Source: Branchinecta lynchi | Lineage: Eukaryota; Arthropoda; Branchiopoda; Anostraca; Branchinectidae | Reading direction: 5' to 3' | Length of the DNA stretch: 64,000 nucleotides | NCBI GenBank assembly: GCA_023053575.1 | Contig: JAKZAP010000021.1 | Location: 3,059,790-3,123,789, forward strand | Shown: one piece after another, positions 9,591-20,217 of the stretch | Position numbering within the stretch: position 1 is the stretch's first letter | Layout: every line of letters starts with the position of its first letter | Notes under the pieces: model-generated | The model's database searches: none | Told to the model about the DNA's origin: nothing | The model's input: the letters and a program-made list of their open reading frames with translations, nothing else | Position numbers and translations under genes: made by a program

Positions 9591-9663
9591 CTCCTCGGCC
9601 GGGATTTGAACCCAGGACCCTCTGCTTACAAGGCAGGCGCTCTACCATTTGAGCTACCGAGAG
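9591..9663 (-). tRNA. tRNA-Thr (UGU) or tRNA-like
   Basis: The minus strand folds as a cloverleaf: acceptor with 6 of 7 pairs (one wobble, terminal C-A mismatch), D arm GCTC/GAGC, anticodon loop CTTGTAA (anticodon TGT) with 4 of 5 stem pairs, a 5-base variable loop, and T arm CTGGG-TTCAAAT-CCCGG. A and B boxes are good, and GCATTTTTG after it could terminate Pol III. The mismatches and its place in the spacer of an inverted-repeat element leave open a tRNA pseudogene. Confidence 0.6.
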
Positions 9664-10365
9664 GCTTGTGAACAGAGTTTGCAACCCACTACAATAGTCT
9701 AAGAATGCAATTCCTTAAGTTTCAGACGCTCGAGAACCCAGAACAGCCGACGCCTTTATAACCTTACTGACTTTTCCGGGCGCACTGCCAAGCCCCCCAT
9801 TTAGCTTTTCTGGGTGAGCGCCCAGATGAGCTGAGATTTCGCGGTGAGATTACATTATTGAAAGTTCAGTGTATTTTTTTCCTTTTCGTTGTCAATAATG
9901 CACTATTTTCCTCTTCTGAAGTGCGTAAATAAAATTTCATCATCATCATCATCTGGTAGAAGCCGGCCATAGGAACAGTGATCCCGCCCCAGGGTAAATT
10001 AAACAAACAAAAAAATCGGTTTTATTTGGTTTTTACCATGAGACCCCGCCTTGTGGGTCCTGGTTTGTGTACGTGGCTCCATACTGGAGTCCTAGACTTC
10101 TAAATTAAATTCGAAAATTGTTTCTGTTTTATTGGTCACGGTACAAGTCCCTTGTGTAAAGTGGCATCTATGTATCATCTTTAACTTTAAACAGTGCAGT
10201 TTTGTGCTATATAGTAAAATGAAGTTCCATTTCTATGTCTTAGGAAACCTTAAAGACCCAATCCAAACATTCTGTTTACCTTCTCTTACTGATTGCAAGC
10301 CACCAGTTTATTTAGATTTGAACTTGATTGACAGCGAACGAGTCGCTGTTTTGGCTCGAGAAAAA

Positions 10366-11252
10366 CAAGACCTAAAGTTTCGATGGGATCCCAAAAATCT
10401 AGTATTTGATACAGACAACTGGGTCTTGTCTTCGCCAGATCCGGTCTTCGCCAGATCCAGTATTCGCCAGGCTAATCATCTGAGAAAACCAAGTTCAGAT
10501 ATACCTCTATCAGCCTTATCTATTTTGACGATACTGCTTTACTTCTGCCAAATTTCCGGTTTCGGCCGAATTCCGAGCGAACTACTTGTCCAGCAAAAAA
10601 AGAAAACCCAGAAACGAATTCAGCGTATCTCTTTATTCCTTTAAAGGACATCTAATCAACTTCAAATAAAACTTTAACTTACAAACAAATTTCCGGTTTC
10701 AACCGGATTCCGGACGAATTATATGTCCTGGTGAAAAATGATTGTCATATACAGACTCAGCGTCTCCTTAGCCCTTAACCTGTCATCTAATCAACTTCAA
10801 ATAAAACTTTTGCCTTTAACGAGTTTTCCGGTTTTGGTTTCATGTAAGTGTTCAGCATGCCTTCTTACTCCTAAATCTGTCATCTAATCAACTTCAAACA
10901 AAACTTTTACTTTTAACCAACTTTCAGGTTTTGCCGGATTCCGGGCGAACTACTTGTCGGACGAGAAAATGATTTGCATATATCCGTGTTCAGCATGTCT
11001 TCTTACCCCATAATCGACTATCACATTAGCTGTTTAAAAATATTTTGTTTGTCCCTTAATTTGAACCCCACCCCTAAATGTAGGGCTACAGAGCCTATCT
11101 ACGAACTTGAACTTACACTTTACCGAAAGAATCTTCACACCAAGTTTCATCAAAATATCTCATTCCCTTCGAGAGTTGTCGTGCTGACAGACGGACAGAC
11201 CGACAACTTTTGCGGTGTTATAGGTATCCCTCCACTTACGTTTTGGGATCCC
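10366..11252 (-). mobile_element. Fam-C element, copy 3 (inside Fam-K arm)
   Basis: Read on the minus strand it starts TTTTTGGGATCCCAAAACG (near 11257), passes CCGTCTGTC and GATGAAACTTGGTG, holds about four 137-bp units and ends GGTCTTG before TTTTTCTCGAG. The uninterrupted left arm of Fam-K (9435-9460) shows the pre-insertion sequence, a run of six A/T. Left-arm ORFs across this DNA are shadows. Confidence 0.85.
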
Positions 11253-11640
11253 AAAAACACGTAGAACGTCTTCGTTTCCAGATGACGAAATTTTTACTAG
11301 TTTGATTAGCAAAGAATTAAAAGACTTAATTGATTATTTTTGTTATGTCAATTCACAAGCACACTGGTCTTGGTTTTTTAATTTATTTGTATTTGTAATG
11401 AACAGTTGGAGCAGTAGATGGAAATTATTATTTTGACACTTGGCTACCTACGCGCCATAAAGGCTGTCCCGGATAATCGGCTGAGATTTAGTCGAGACCA
11501 AATTATTTTAAACATATGATTTCTTTATTTTTTTTTTTGCTCATTGTTTGGCGGTGTTTTTTGAACATTCATAGTGGCTAGGGACGGTTATCATTGTGTG
11601 TGTGGTAGAAAGACCATTTTGTGTGCTCCGCTTTAACGGA

Positions 11641-12007
11641 CTCGTGATTGACTATTCGGCTCTCTCCGACAAAACCTAGTCTCTGCACCTGAGTAGCCCC
11701 CGAGAAAAACGCCAAAACGTTGTTTTTTAAAGCTGCTTCTTTTTTCGTATACATTCAGCAAACTAATGTAGTTTTGTAAACAATAAAGTGATGATGCTGG
11801 TGATTTTGTCGCTGGTGGAGCGTAGGTTTTTCAGATACTAGGTTTTGGAGAAAAAGCAAATTTGTAGTACGTACATGCTAGGTAAAGCCCGAAAATAAAG
11901 TTGAGACCTTCTGTAGATACTAGGTGAGATCTAAGAACTAAACTTCGTAGAAAAATTCTGATTTCGCCATTGAATTCCTCGTGGTCTGATTAGGTGGGAT
12001 CCACTCC
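11641..12007. other. Unassigned spacer
   Basis: GATACTAGG recurs near 11833, 11916 and (as GATACTAGAGG) 12326, perhaps a short degenerate repeat. Nothing else seen. Confidence 0.4.
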
Positions 12008-12311
12008 CAGGGTTGCCACATCAAAAATATTTAGAGAGTGACTTTTGACCCAAAACAGAGTGAACTGGGAATGAAATTTATTTTCATGAAATGTTCGCTT
12101 TTGGTCGGATGACGGAAAATGACACATCTTAACTTTACTTTCATGAACAAAAACTTGAAATAGTCACTTCTGGTCGGAATCCCTTTCGCAAAAATTACAC
12201 ATTTGGTCATTTTTTTTAAATAGTGCGATATTTATGTCCTACGTAGGACAAGAGTGACACAAATAAAATAGAGTGACAATTCACATTATCGTGCGACATG
12301 CGCCAACCCTG
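12008..12311. mobile_element. hAT-like MITE Fam-S, copy 1
   Basis: Ends are CAGGGTTGCCACAT and GCGCCAACCCTG. The flanks TCCACTCC (12000-12007) and TCCACTCC (12312-12319) are a perfect 8-bp target duplication, the hAT hallmark. Internal sequence includes TCACTCT-type and TCCTACGTAGGA motifs shared with 36928-37393 and 40986-41272. Confidence 0.88.
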
Positions 12312-12333
12312 TCCACTCCTTGTAGATACTAGA

Positions 12334-12745
12334 GGTGTACTCTTGCCGTTCCCCGCGGACTCCACTTGAGGAGTCCTCGCGTTTTTGTTTGTCCCGGGGA
12401 CTCACTACCCGTATTCTCGCGAGTCCCCGCGGACGGGGAATGCCCTGATTATCATCACCACCTTCAAAAAGGACTCCCTTTCAGATTCGGGAGGAATCCA
12501 TTTTTGCTGGTGTTGGTGCAATGTAAAATTAATTAAAAATAATCAGAATAAACAAAACCAAAAATAAATTGGCTCCAGACTAATTTCGTGAACTGCATAT
12601 TTATTTTTCGAACAAAATCCATGTTGGAAGCATTCCCGGTGTTCTCGCTGTTTCTGTCCGCGGAGTCCGCGTGGAGTGACTCCCTCTATTCTCGCCGTGC
12701 CCTTTGATTCCCCGAGGAGTCCTCGGGGAACGGCGAGAATACGCC
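12334..12745. mobile_element. Fam-V MITE, copy 1
   Basis: Terminal inverted repeat GGTGTACTCTTGCCGTTCCC against GGGAACGGCGAGAATACGCC, with further subterminal GAGGAGTCC/CGCGAGTCC inversions. TAG/TTAG-like bases flank it. It matches 40495-40885 throughout (GGTGTTGGTGCAATRTAAAA core). Confidence 0.8.
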
Positions 12746-13169
12746 TTAGGTTTTGTCGGAGGACAACAGTATTGCCACAGCAAGAGGGTTGAAAGTTAGT
12801 TGACTGTCCAAAGAAGCATACCTCTCCTGTAGATTCTATGGTTGAGTAGTAATGATATTTTTTTTGTTCATACTTGAGTTTTGTTCTAGTCATTCAGAGT
12901 TGTTTTCAAGCGTGTGCCGTTTATGTTTTCATTTGTTTCTGTAAGAAGGTATTTTGAACTAATTAATATAGCGAGTCATTTTTTAGTTATCTTTAGTCTG
13001 CAAATTGGCGGGAGCTAGGCCGCTGCCCATCTACGCGGCACCAAGGCCAATAGGTTCACCGTAGTCCGTTTTTTGTCACCTTTTTTAAACAAACCGCTTA
13101 CTTCTCACTGCTCTTATTCTTACCTTTTTTGGACCAAGACCTTTGTCCTTTCTGCCCAGGCCTGCTGAG
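12746..13169. other. Unassigned spacer
   Basis: No gene or repeat recognised. Confidence 0.4.
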
Positions 13170-14341
13170 TAGAGGCGTTACTAGTAAAATTGTTTGGGGG
13201 GGGGGGTATTTACCGACTGGCTGGTCATTTTTACCGACTGTTTTTGCAGAAAAAACGACTCTTAAAAGAAAATAACGACTATTTTTATGAGAAATCGACT
13301 GATTTTCAGAAAAACTGATCGTTTTTTAGAACAAGACCCAAGGTTTCGATGGGATCCGAAAAATCTAACATTTGATTCAACAATAGGGTCATGTCTTCGC
13401 CATTCAGTCATCGTCAGATTCCTTGAATTTTTTACTGTTAAAATAAAGCTCAAAAATATATTCAGCTTGTCTCCTTGCCCCGATACCGAATCTCTAATCG
13501 ATTTCGGAAAAAACTTTGAGCTTCAATCAATTTCCATTTTAAGCCGAATTCGCGATGAACCATTTGTCCAGCAAGAAAACTAAGTTCACACATGGATTCA
13601 GTGGACTTGCTCACTCCCTCAATGAATATCTTATTAGTTCATAAAACACTGATGAAGGATGAAGGACCCATATACGAACTTGACCTGTAACCAGTGAATC
13701 CGCATTGAACAACATCCTCGCTTGATCCTCGTTTGAACATTATATATCAACCCCTTCGACCTTCGATTACACGAGATCTCTGTGACGTCACACAGAATAA
13801 ACAAATGAACGTCGGCATCCACACGCAGAGCCATACTAGTTTGAGAATAAAGGGGTATCCGAAAACTGGTTGACAAATTTTGTGTCCGGTTTTCGCCGGA
13901 TTCCGGGTGAACTACTTGTCCGGCTAGAAAATAACTTTCATATTCGGACTCAGCATGTCTCCTCACCCCCTAAATCAACTATCTCAATAGCTTTAAAAAA
14001 AAAAAAATTTTGCCGCTTAACTGAAACCCCCTCCCCCACCCCTAAATCTAGAGCTACCGAGCCCATCTAAGAACTGACCTTATCCTTGACCAAAAGAATC
14101 CTCACACCAAGTTTCATCAAAATATCTCGTTCCCTTCGAGAGTTATCGTGCTAACAGACGGACGGACAACTTTTGCGATGTCATAGGTATCTCTCCACTT
14201 ACGTTTTGGGATCCCAAAAACCGACTGTTTCAACGAAAAGTTTCATGGAGAATTGTGGCGCGCTGACTCAATTAATTTTTACCGACTCGCCGACAACATT
14301 GGGGGGGGGGGGGCGTCCCCTCCCCATACGCGACGCCCCTG
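13170..14341. mobile_element. hAT-like Fam-D, copy 1, with Fam-C inside
   Basis: Ends TAGAGGCGTTACTAG and GCGACGCCCCTG, with flanks CTGCTGAG and CTGCGAAG (6 of 8 match). A G run (13197-13207) lies near the left end and another (14301-14313) near the right. The body is a string of 'CGACTGTTTTT'-like T/A-rich motifs. Fam-C copy 4 splits it at 13332. Confidence 0.75.
13332..14215 (-). mobile_element. Fam-C element, copy 4
   Basis: On the minus strand it runs from TTTTTGGGATCCCAAAACG through CCGTCTGTTAGC and GATGAAACTTGGTG to CCTTGGGTCTTG. The internal 137-bp units are more diverged than in copy 7. It sits inside Fam-D copy 1. Confidence 0.82.
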
Positions 14342-14908
14342 CTGCGAAGAAAGGAGATAGATAGGTCAACTAACCCTGAGACTCCCCTCTGCCAAAAACG
14401 GTCAGATTAGCAGAAAAAAACACGAGGACTTGGAAGAGAGGCCTTTGAGCTGTTTCGGCAAAAAACGCGACTTATGCCTTTACCAACCCTGACCGGGGTC
14501 TATGAAAGTCTGTCCATCAAGTCTGTTAAAGCACAAGTGACACGCTTGTTCAATTACGCTTGATCGACCCCTTCCCAATAATTTCATAACCATTTATTAT
14601 GAGTTAACCGTTCAAGAACAAACGAAGCGAATCCAATATTGCATATTTTCTTAGACCAATGAGAAAACCCTCTCCTGATTCTCAGCGGCCACCACGCGGA
14701 AAATCTGACCTGGTTAAATGCCTGTTTGAAGACGCATCGACACAACAATCAAGTTGCGTGGTCTGCATGATCATGTTTCGTAAGCCATTATATTAATTGG
14801 TGCTTTAATGAGAGGAAAGTATCGCTCATTCGGTGTCAGGGAATTGCGAACTTCTTTTCTTCTTATAAGTCTCCTCTGTTACTGGGAACTTGGTACTCCA
14901 AGCACGCA
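14342..14908. other. Unassigned spacer
   Basis: No gene, element end or tandem repeat recognised. Confidence 0.4.
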
Positions 14909-15093
14909 CAGGGGGGTCACGTATGGGGATGACTCCTCCTCCCCCCCCCCCCCCTCACGATGTTTTCGCACGTTCGTAAAAACTGTCGATTTTTTTCTTG
15001 GAAACAGTCGATTTTTTTGCAAAAACACTCGGTAAAAATGACAATAAATACCTTGTCACCCCCCCCCCAACATTTTGGCTAGTAACGCCTCTG
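14909..15093. mobile_element. hAT-like Fam-D, copy 2
   Basis: Ends CAGGGGGGTCACG and CTAGTAACGCCTCTG, with flanks AGCACGCA and AGCACGAA (7 of 8). C runs lie near both ends (14940-14954 and 15058-15068). It is short, with a deleted centre. Confidence 0.82.
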
Positions 15094-15595
15094 AGCACGA
15101 ATTTCAACAAATAAGGTATAATAATTTAGTTTATATGAAACTGGTATCAAAAATAATTAAGAAAGAACCGTTAAAAATCAAAAACAAATCCAAGTTGATC
15201 ACATTATGTTATACCAGCTCTGTTTAAATGAAACATGTGCATGTGGGATTCCGCAACTGTTCTCACAACTGTCCCAACATCACTCACAAAACTGCGTACT
15301 CGAGCTATAGGTGACGACACCGTATCAGGAAGCAGACTCCTGGCAGAGACTTTGCTTGGCGACTTATACTTTTCAGGCTGTACAAACTGGTAAGTGTGCG
15401 ACTGCGGTGGAGCACATCGCTTCTTTCTTTTCCTATAAAAAAAAAAAGCTTTAGTAGGCGCACTCCTCCCTGTTAGAATGTTGTAGCGTAATGGGAAATG
15501 TGGATGGCTGGGTAGCTTAGACCGATGTGCAAGGCCTAACGTGTAGGCGGCAGGAATTAAAGGTGGTAGTGGCCAGGTTTTACGTTAACATGTCT
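15094..15595. other. Unassigned spacer
   Basis: No recognised feature apart from a short A run at 15437. Confidence 0.4.
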
Positions 15596-15599
15596 CTTA

Positions 15600-15960
15600 T
15601 TCGACGGTGCAAAACGGATAAGTCAGCTACATTTTATTAGAGCTATATTTCGGCCCTTCTTGGCAAGGGTCCTTTTCACGCTCCAGTTGCTCAGTCCGGA
15701 AAAAGGAACTTCTGAAAAACAATTAAAGATTAAATATTCCTTCAGCCCAAGCTGACTGCGAATCAAAATTTGATGGTGCAAAACGGATACATCAGCTGAA
15801 TTTCGTTTGAAGTTCGTTTTTCCAACTTGGAGTGGTTTTGAGCCTGAAGAGGACCCTTGCCAAGAAAGGCCCTTGCTCCCATAAAATTCAGATGACGTAT
15901 CCGTTTTGCACCTTCAAATATAATTAAAGATTCTTCCTTAAATGTCTGATTTTGTGAACT
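15600..15960. repeat. Fam-B foldback repeats, two in a row
   Basis: GGTGCAAAACGGATAAGTCAGCT (15605) and ATGGTGCAAAACGGATACATC (15773), with complements such as GACGTATCCGTTTTGCACC (15895-15913), make overlapping inverted repeats. They share AGCCCAAGCTGAC and 'GACCCTTGCCAAGAAGG' with other Fam-B copies. Confidence 0.7.
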
Positions 15961-16499
15961 TCTTCTTTGAAAGTTGGTTGGAGTTAATGCTGGTGCTGTG
16001 ATTTCATCCGGGACACGGCTGTAAATCACAATCCGAGTGACGAATCAACCATCTGACGACTTCTGGATCAGTGATAAATCACAATGACTGACAACTAACT
16101 AAGAAAAGGACGAGCTTATATACTCCTATTAAGGGGCGTGAGCCTTTCTTCATCGGGGGGGGGGGGGGGGGGGGGGACCTAATAAAAATTGACCGAATCG
16201 GTACCTGATATTGACCGAATTTATAATTTGTTTCTAAAACACAGCGAGTTGCCGTCAACAACCTAGAATGTGAAAAGTTGCATAGTATGTAAAAAAATCA
16301 AGTCTAAAGAGAAAATTTGGCGTGTTTTCACGCTCTTCCACTTCTGTTTCTTTTTTCAGGGATACGCCGTCACTAGCCTTTTTCTTTGGGGGACGCCTGG
16401 TTTTGCCAACAGGACTTGCGAAGCGACAACGTCGTGAACGGCTGTCCCCAGGAAAAATTAATGCACCGCAGGCAAAAAAATTTGAATCCACCTTTTTTC
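15961..16499. other. Unassigned spacer with long G run
   Basis: A run of about 22 G at 16147-16168 follows AAGGGGCGTGAGCC, possibly a decayed Fam-D end. The small ORFs here are not supported by anything else. Confidence 0.45.
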
Positions 16500-16745
16500 T
16501 GGCAAATTCTAGCTTTTAACGTGGTCCATCAGAGGGGCGTACCAAGCACCCCAAAATTCCAAGCCTCAAACGCCAACTAAATGACGTACCCTTCTTTTAA
16601 ATAGTGAAGACTGCTAAATCCGCCACAGGCGAAATTTTTTGGAAACACTCATGATCAAAGTGCCTTTTTGCGATCCCAAGGCTACCTATTAAACCACAGA
16701 GCTGTCTGGCGAAAAAAGGGTCCATCCAGGATAAAGTAGATGTAA
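16500..16745. repeat. Fragment related to the interior of Fam-E
   Basis: GCCACAGGCGAAATTTT and the preceding AAATGACGTACCCTTC resemble 54548-54615. Then come TTTTTGCGATCCCAA and 'CTGTC' motifs as in the 54600-55040 tandem units. Confidence 0.55.
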
Positions 16746-16779
16746 AGATAAATTTATTCTGAATTTACAGCAAACAAAA

Positions 16780-17180
16780 ATAGGCTAGTTTTCTTTATTT
16801 ATTTATTATTTCATTTAGCGTTAAGCTTTTAGCTTGTCGCCGTTACTTACACAAGTACAAACAGATTACATATACTTCACACACATAAACTGATACACTA
16901 CAAAAGTAAACAAATTTTCAGACTACAAAAGCAACTGAGTAAAATGGGGTGTCGACTATACCACGCTTAAACGTTTGAATACTGCTTGAATCAACAACTT
17001 CCGCTGGCAAACTGTTCCACGGTTCGGTTACCCTATTGACGAATGAACACTGGCCAATTTTCTTATGTGGTTTCGGAGGGTACAGTTTGTAAGGGTGTTG
17101 GCGGGTTGTGGGGTAGTGACTGAATTTGAAAAATGAATTTCAGGTCAGGAGACGTGCTTATTCCTGAAGTTCTGCAATCG
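16780..17180 (-). pseudogene. LINE-beta (CR1/L2-like) 3' end
   Basis: The minus strand reads CSFVNRVTEPWNSLPAEVVD, then SSSIQTFKRG and, after a short stretch, a stop. 'WNSLPxEVV...FKR' is the usual end of CR1/L2-like ORF2 proteins. The 3' UTR ends in a TTTATTTATTATT tail (16794-16810). Upstream (17050-17180) the frame is broken. Confidence 0.78.
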
Positions 17181-17244
17181 TTAGAAGTATGAGTTAAGTA
17201 ATGAATGGAAACCAGTTGAAGCTACCGTTAAATTGTAAAGAACA

Positions 17245-17640
17245 AGAGCTAAATAAATTAGCCAATTTAATGAATTCATTAATGAATAACGACCAAATTT
17301 TGGAATGGAATAAAACTCTTGGTAGAACCACCTAAAACAACCGAATGTGGTAAGTCTTGTAACAGATGGGGACCAAATAAAAATCAGGTGAATTCCCGAA
17401 TTCGGTAACGAATTAGAACCAAATGAATTTGATTAATCGCCGAATTCTGAAACGGATTGACAGAATGTGATGGAACAGATACGGACTTGAGAAAAGTCCG
17501 GTGAACAACCGAATTCGCTAACGAATGCGACCAAATAAATACGTTAAATCACCGTTAAAGTACCGAATGCGGTGAAATCAACTCGGGCTGAACAAAAGTT
17601 GGATTAATTACCAAATTCGATAAAGAATGGGAACCAATAA
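17245..17640. repeat. Degenerate tandem repeat around ACCGAATTCG
   Basis: ACCGAATTCGGTAACGAAT-like units followed by GACCAAATAAA recur at about 17250, 17338, 17396, 17440, 17507, 17558 and 17608, with spacing about 45-90 bp and much divergence. Confidence 0.6.
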
Positions 17641-17779
17641 ACACATGAAATAGCGTTTCCGTGAAATAACATTTCCTAGTTTGAAAATGTGGGTACAAAA
17701 GATTTTGATTTCGGCGAAAATTTGACCAAACGCCCAAAACGTAGGGGGTTCGCTGCGCTCCCCCCCCCCCCCCTCGGGA

Positions 17780-17995
17780 CGCCCCTCCTCCAGGGTCAAG
17801 CCGCTAAAGCTGGAAAATGAACTTGTCAAGTTCATTGTTTCATCACTTTCCAGCTTGAGCGGCTTCATACCTTGCCAAGAAGTGCTGAAATTTAGTTCCA
17901 TAAAATGTCGCTGACTTATCCGTTTTGCACCGTCAAATACGAATTGCACTCAGCTTGAGCTGAAGGACTATCTATATATATAGTCCTTTTCACAC
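17780..17995. repeat. Fam-B related inverted repeat
   Basis: GCTGGAAAATGAACTTG meets its complement in a tight palindrome (17799-17866). The right part carries GACTTATCCGTTTTGCACCG and CAGCTTGAGCTGAAGGACTAT, the Fam-B end. A C run lies just left (17760-17773). Confidence 0.65.
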
Positions 17996-18132
17996 ACATG
18001 AAGATTACTCTGGTGTGAGGTCTAGTCCAAGATACAACTGACGTCGTTTGAATTTAGCTCTGAACAGCCACTTGCGCAATTAAATTCTGGAGGGTCATAT
18101 TCAGCTCGCTATGCCCATATAGCAAGTTAGGC

Positions 18133-18595
18133 GCTTTGACCGAAAAGGGCTGGGACAGGACGATTTAGCTACCAATTACTTATTCACTTAAATTGGCCTG
18201 AAGACCTGCTGAAAATGCGTTACTTCGTTGTTCCGCTATTCATGGATAATGGATTTTCGAATACTGGAACTTCAGTGTGTTTTATGGTCCCTTTATGCGC
18301 TTGTATTCATGTTGTATGCCTTACCAGATAGATTTACGATTTTTTTTGTTCAGGCACTAAGCAATCTTCACCAATCCCACCACTGCCCAATGAAAAGCCG
18401 CGTTTGTGTTGAGATTGAAATTTCCCGCGTCATACTAGAATTTACGCTGTCGGGCCGGCCGCAGATATTCAGAACGTCATAACTAGAGCAGATAGTGGAA
18501 AATAAAAGAATCCCTTTGCAGGATCCAAATAATTCAGTGTATTCAGTTAAATGGCACAGAAATAAGTTGGCTTTTCGGTTAAACTTTAAGCAACT
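18133..18595. mobile_element. Fam-N MITE, copy 1
   Basis: Runs from GACCGAAAAGGGCTGGGA to TTTTCGGTTAAACTTTAA. It shares AGACCTGCTGAAAATGCGTTAC, GCCGCGTTTGTGTTGAGATT and GAGCAGATAGTGGAAAATAA with copies at 19380, 39242 and 58268. It gives an empty site for both insertions in copy 4. Confidence 0.8.
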
Positions 18596-18664
18596 AGAAC
18601 GAAGTCGAACGAAAATCTTTGCTTCTAGTACTCTTAATCCATTCTTCTTCGGAGAACTTAAATT

Positions 18665-19081
18665 AGTTGCGTTTTTGCAGATACCATGGTATGTGTTACC
18701 ACGGTAACTGGATCTGCAATTGCAGTAATCGTGGTATCTGATATACGGTTGCTCTGCAGAAGCAACAATTGCCGAAATTTCATTGCGCTTTTCGACGTTA
18801 TCCCAAAAGAAAAACTGATGTTCAGTCACATCAACACGTGCCAAACTTCTTTCCCACCAATTTGACAAAATTTAACGAAAGTGAGACGACTTTTCAGATA
18901 CCACGATCAGTCACCACGGTCGGACCGTGGTATCTGAATATCAGATATCACGATAACTGGCCAGATACCACGATAATTGCAAAAACGCCTTTTGACCGTG
19001 GTATATGCAGATACCACGATAACTGCAAAAATGACTTTAGGCCGTGGCATCAGATACCATGGTATCTGCAAAAACGCAACT
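18665..19081. mobile_element. Fam-I foldback element, copy 1
   Basis: Ends AGTTGCGTTTTTGCAGATACC and its complement, with ATT on both sides (18662-18664, 19082-19084). The inside is packed with GATACCACGGT/ACCGTGGTATC motifs in both orientations, and it carries TTATCCCAAAAGAAAAA. It is present in opposite orientation at 21603-22013. Confidence 0.88.
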
Positions 19082-19379
19082 ATTGACTTACCCCATTCTA
19101 TTCGTGCAGCTAGAGGGTCCAATCACCATCGTCCGGAAGTCTTCCTGGAAACACACGACTCCTCCCACGTTAAAGAAGGCCACACCAACCGAGTCGCTTA
19201 CTTTGTCGTTATTGGTCATCAGACACTGTCGAAACCGTTCGTCGCAGGAGCAGTGTGACCTGGGAACGACGAGATTCGATAAGCACACAGTCTGCTATCC
19301 TGTTTAGCCTAGGCGCGAACCAGCCGGTTTCTGCAGTTTGCTGTAACTCGTTTTCATATCCGCTGAAGTGACGCCGGCT

Positions 19380-19835
19380 CAAAGCGTAAACGACTTTAGG
19401 AAAAGAGCTGGGATAGGACAATCTAGTTACCGCCCCTTCGTTCACTTAAAGAAACTTGAAGATCCGATGAAAATGAGTTACTTAGTTGCTCTGCTATTAA
19501 CGACTAATCGATTTTCATATAGTGGAATTTCCCTGTCGGATTTGTGGTACCTCTATGCGTTATACCTGTGTTGTATACTTAACAAAAAAGATTTACGAAA
19601 ACTCATGTTCAGGCACTAAGCAATCTTCACCATGCTCATCACTGGCCATAAAAGCCGCGTTTGTGTTTTTTCTGCGTCATAGTAGAATTTTTCATTGTGG
19701 CGACGGCCTTAGATATTATGAACATCACTACTAGAGCAGATAGTGGAAAATAAAAAAATCCCTTGGCACAAACTAAATAATTCCGTGTATTCAGTTAAAT
19801 GATACAAAAACAAGTTGGCTTTTCAGTTGAACTTT
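19380..19835. mobile_element. Fam-N MITE, copy 2
   Basis: GGAAAAGAGCTGGGATAGGAC at the left and TTGGCTTTTCAGTTGAACTTTAA at the right. It is collinear with copies 1, 3 and 4. The site corresponding to the Fam-A insertion in copy 4 reads GTGGAAAATAAAAAAATCCC. Confidence 0.8.
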
Positions 19836-19914
19836 AATAAATGTAACTCTGCTACGTGATCGGATACACACTCAGAAGTTTCATAACAAATAACACAAGG
19901 ATGCGCAGCTTTAA

Positions 19915-20217
19915 CCCGATGAAAAATTTGTAGCCTGCGTAGTAGTATGGTAGTAGCACGAAAACGTTGCATGTAATACTATGTAATAGCAAAGAATACT
20001 ATCATTTAAGGGGCCTGAAACTGGTCCAATCTTATGTAGTAGTATCCAGTAGCATCCTGTCTTGCCATAGTAGCATCCGGTCTTGCTAATAGTAGCATAT
20101 AGTAGTATGCAGTAACACGGTAGCCTTAAGTAGAAGACTGTAGTAGCATCGTTAGTACTGCATGTTACTTTTTCGTACTACTTCATAGTACTATTTTGAG
20201 ATAAACTTTTCATCGGG
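19915..20217. mobile_element. Fam-M MITE, copy 1
   Basis: Terminal inverted repeat CCCGATGAAAAATTTG against AACTTTTCATCGGG. The inside is rich in AGTAGTAGCA/TACTAC motifs. Copies at 40102-40368 and 61685-61988 lie in the opposite orientation. Confidence 0.85.

Larger units (their letters stand above)
9078..11640. mobile_element. Fam-K: large inverted-repeat element
   Basis: The left arm (9078-9545) is matched in reverse complement by 10256-10365 plus 11253-11640. Examples are TTTCTACCACACACACAATG at 9089 against its complement near 11600, and CTCGAGCCAAAACAGCGAC near 9450 against GTCGCTGTTTTGGCTCGAG at 10342. Arms are diverged but collinear. The right arm is split by Fam-C copy 3 (10366-11252). 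The spacer (9546-10255) contains a tRNA-like gene. No transposase frame is visible. Confidence 0.8.

Noticed and set aside
9440..10365. SINE with tRNA head
   Set aside because: Sequence after the tRNA-like unit is the arm of the inverted repeat and occurs in both arms, so it is not a SINE body.
18368..19122. Long ORFs on both strands (up to 166 codons)
   Set aside because: They span the palindromic Fam-I element and are mirror shadows of it.
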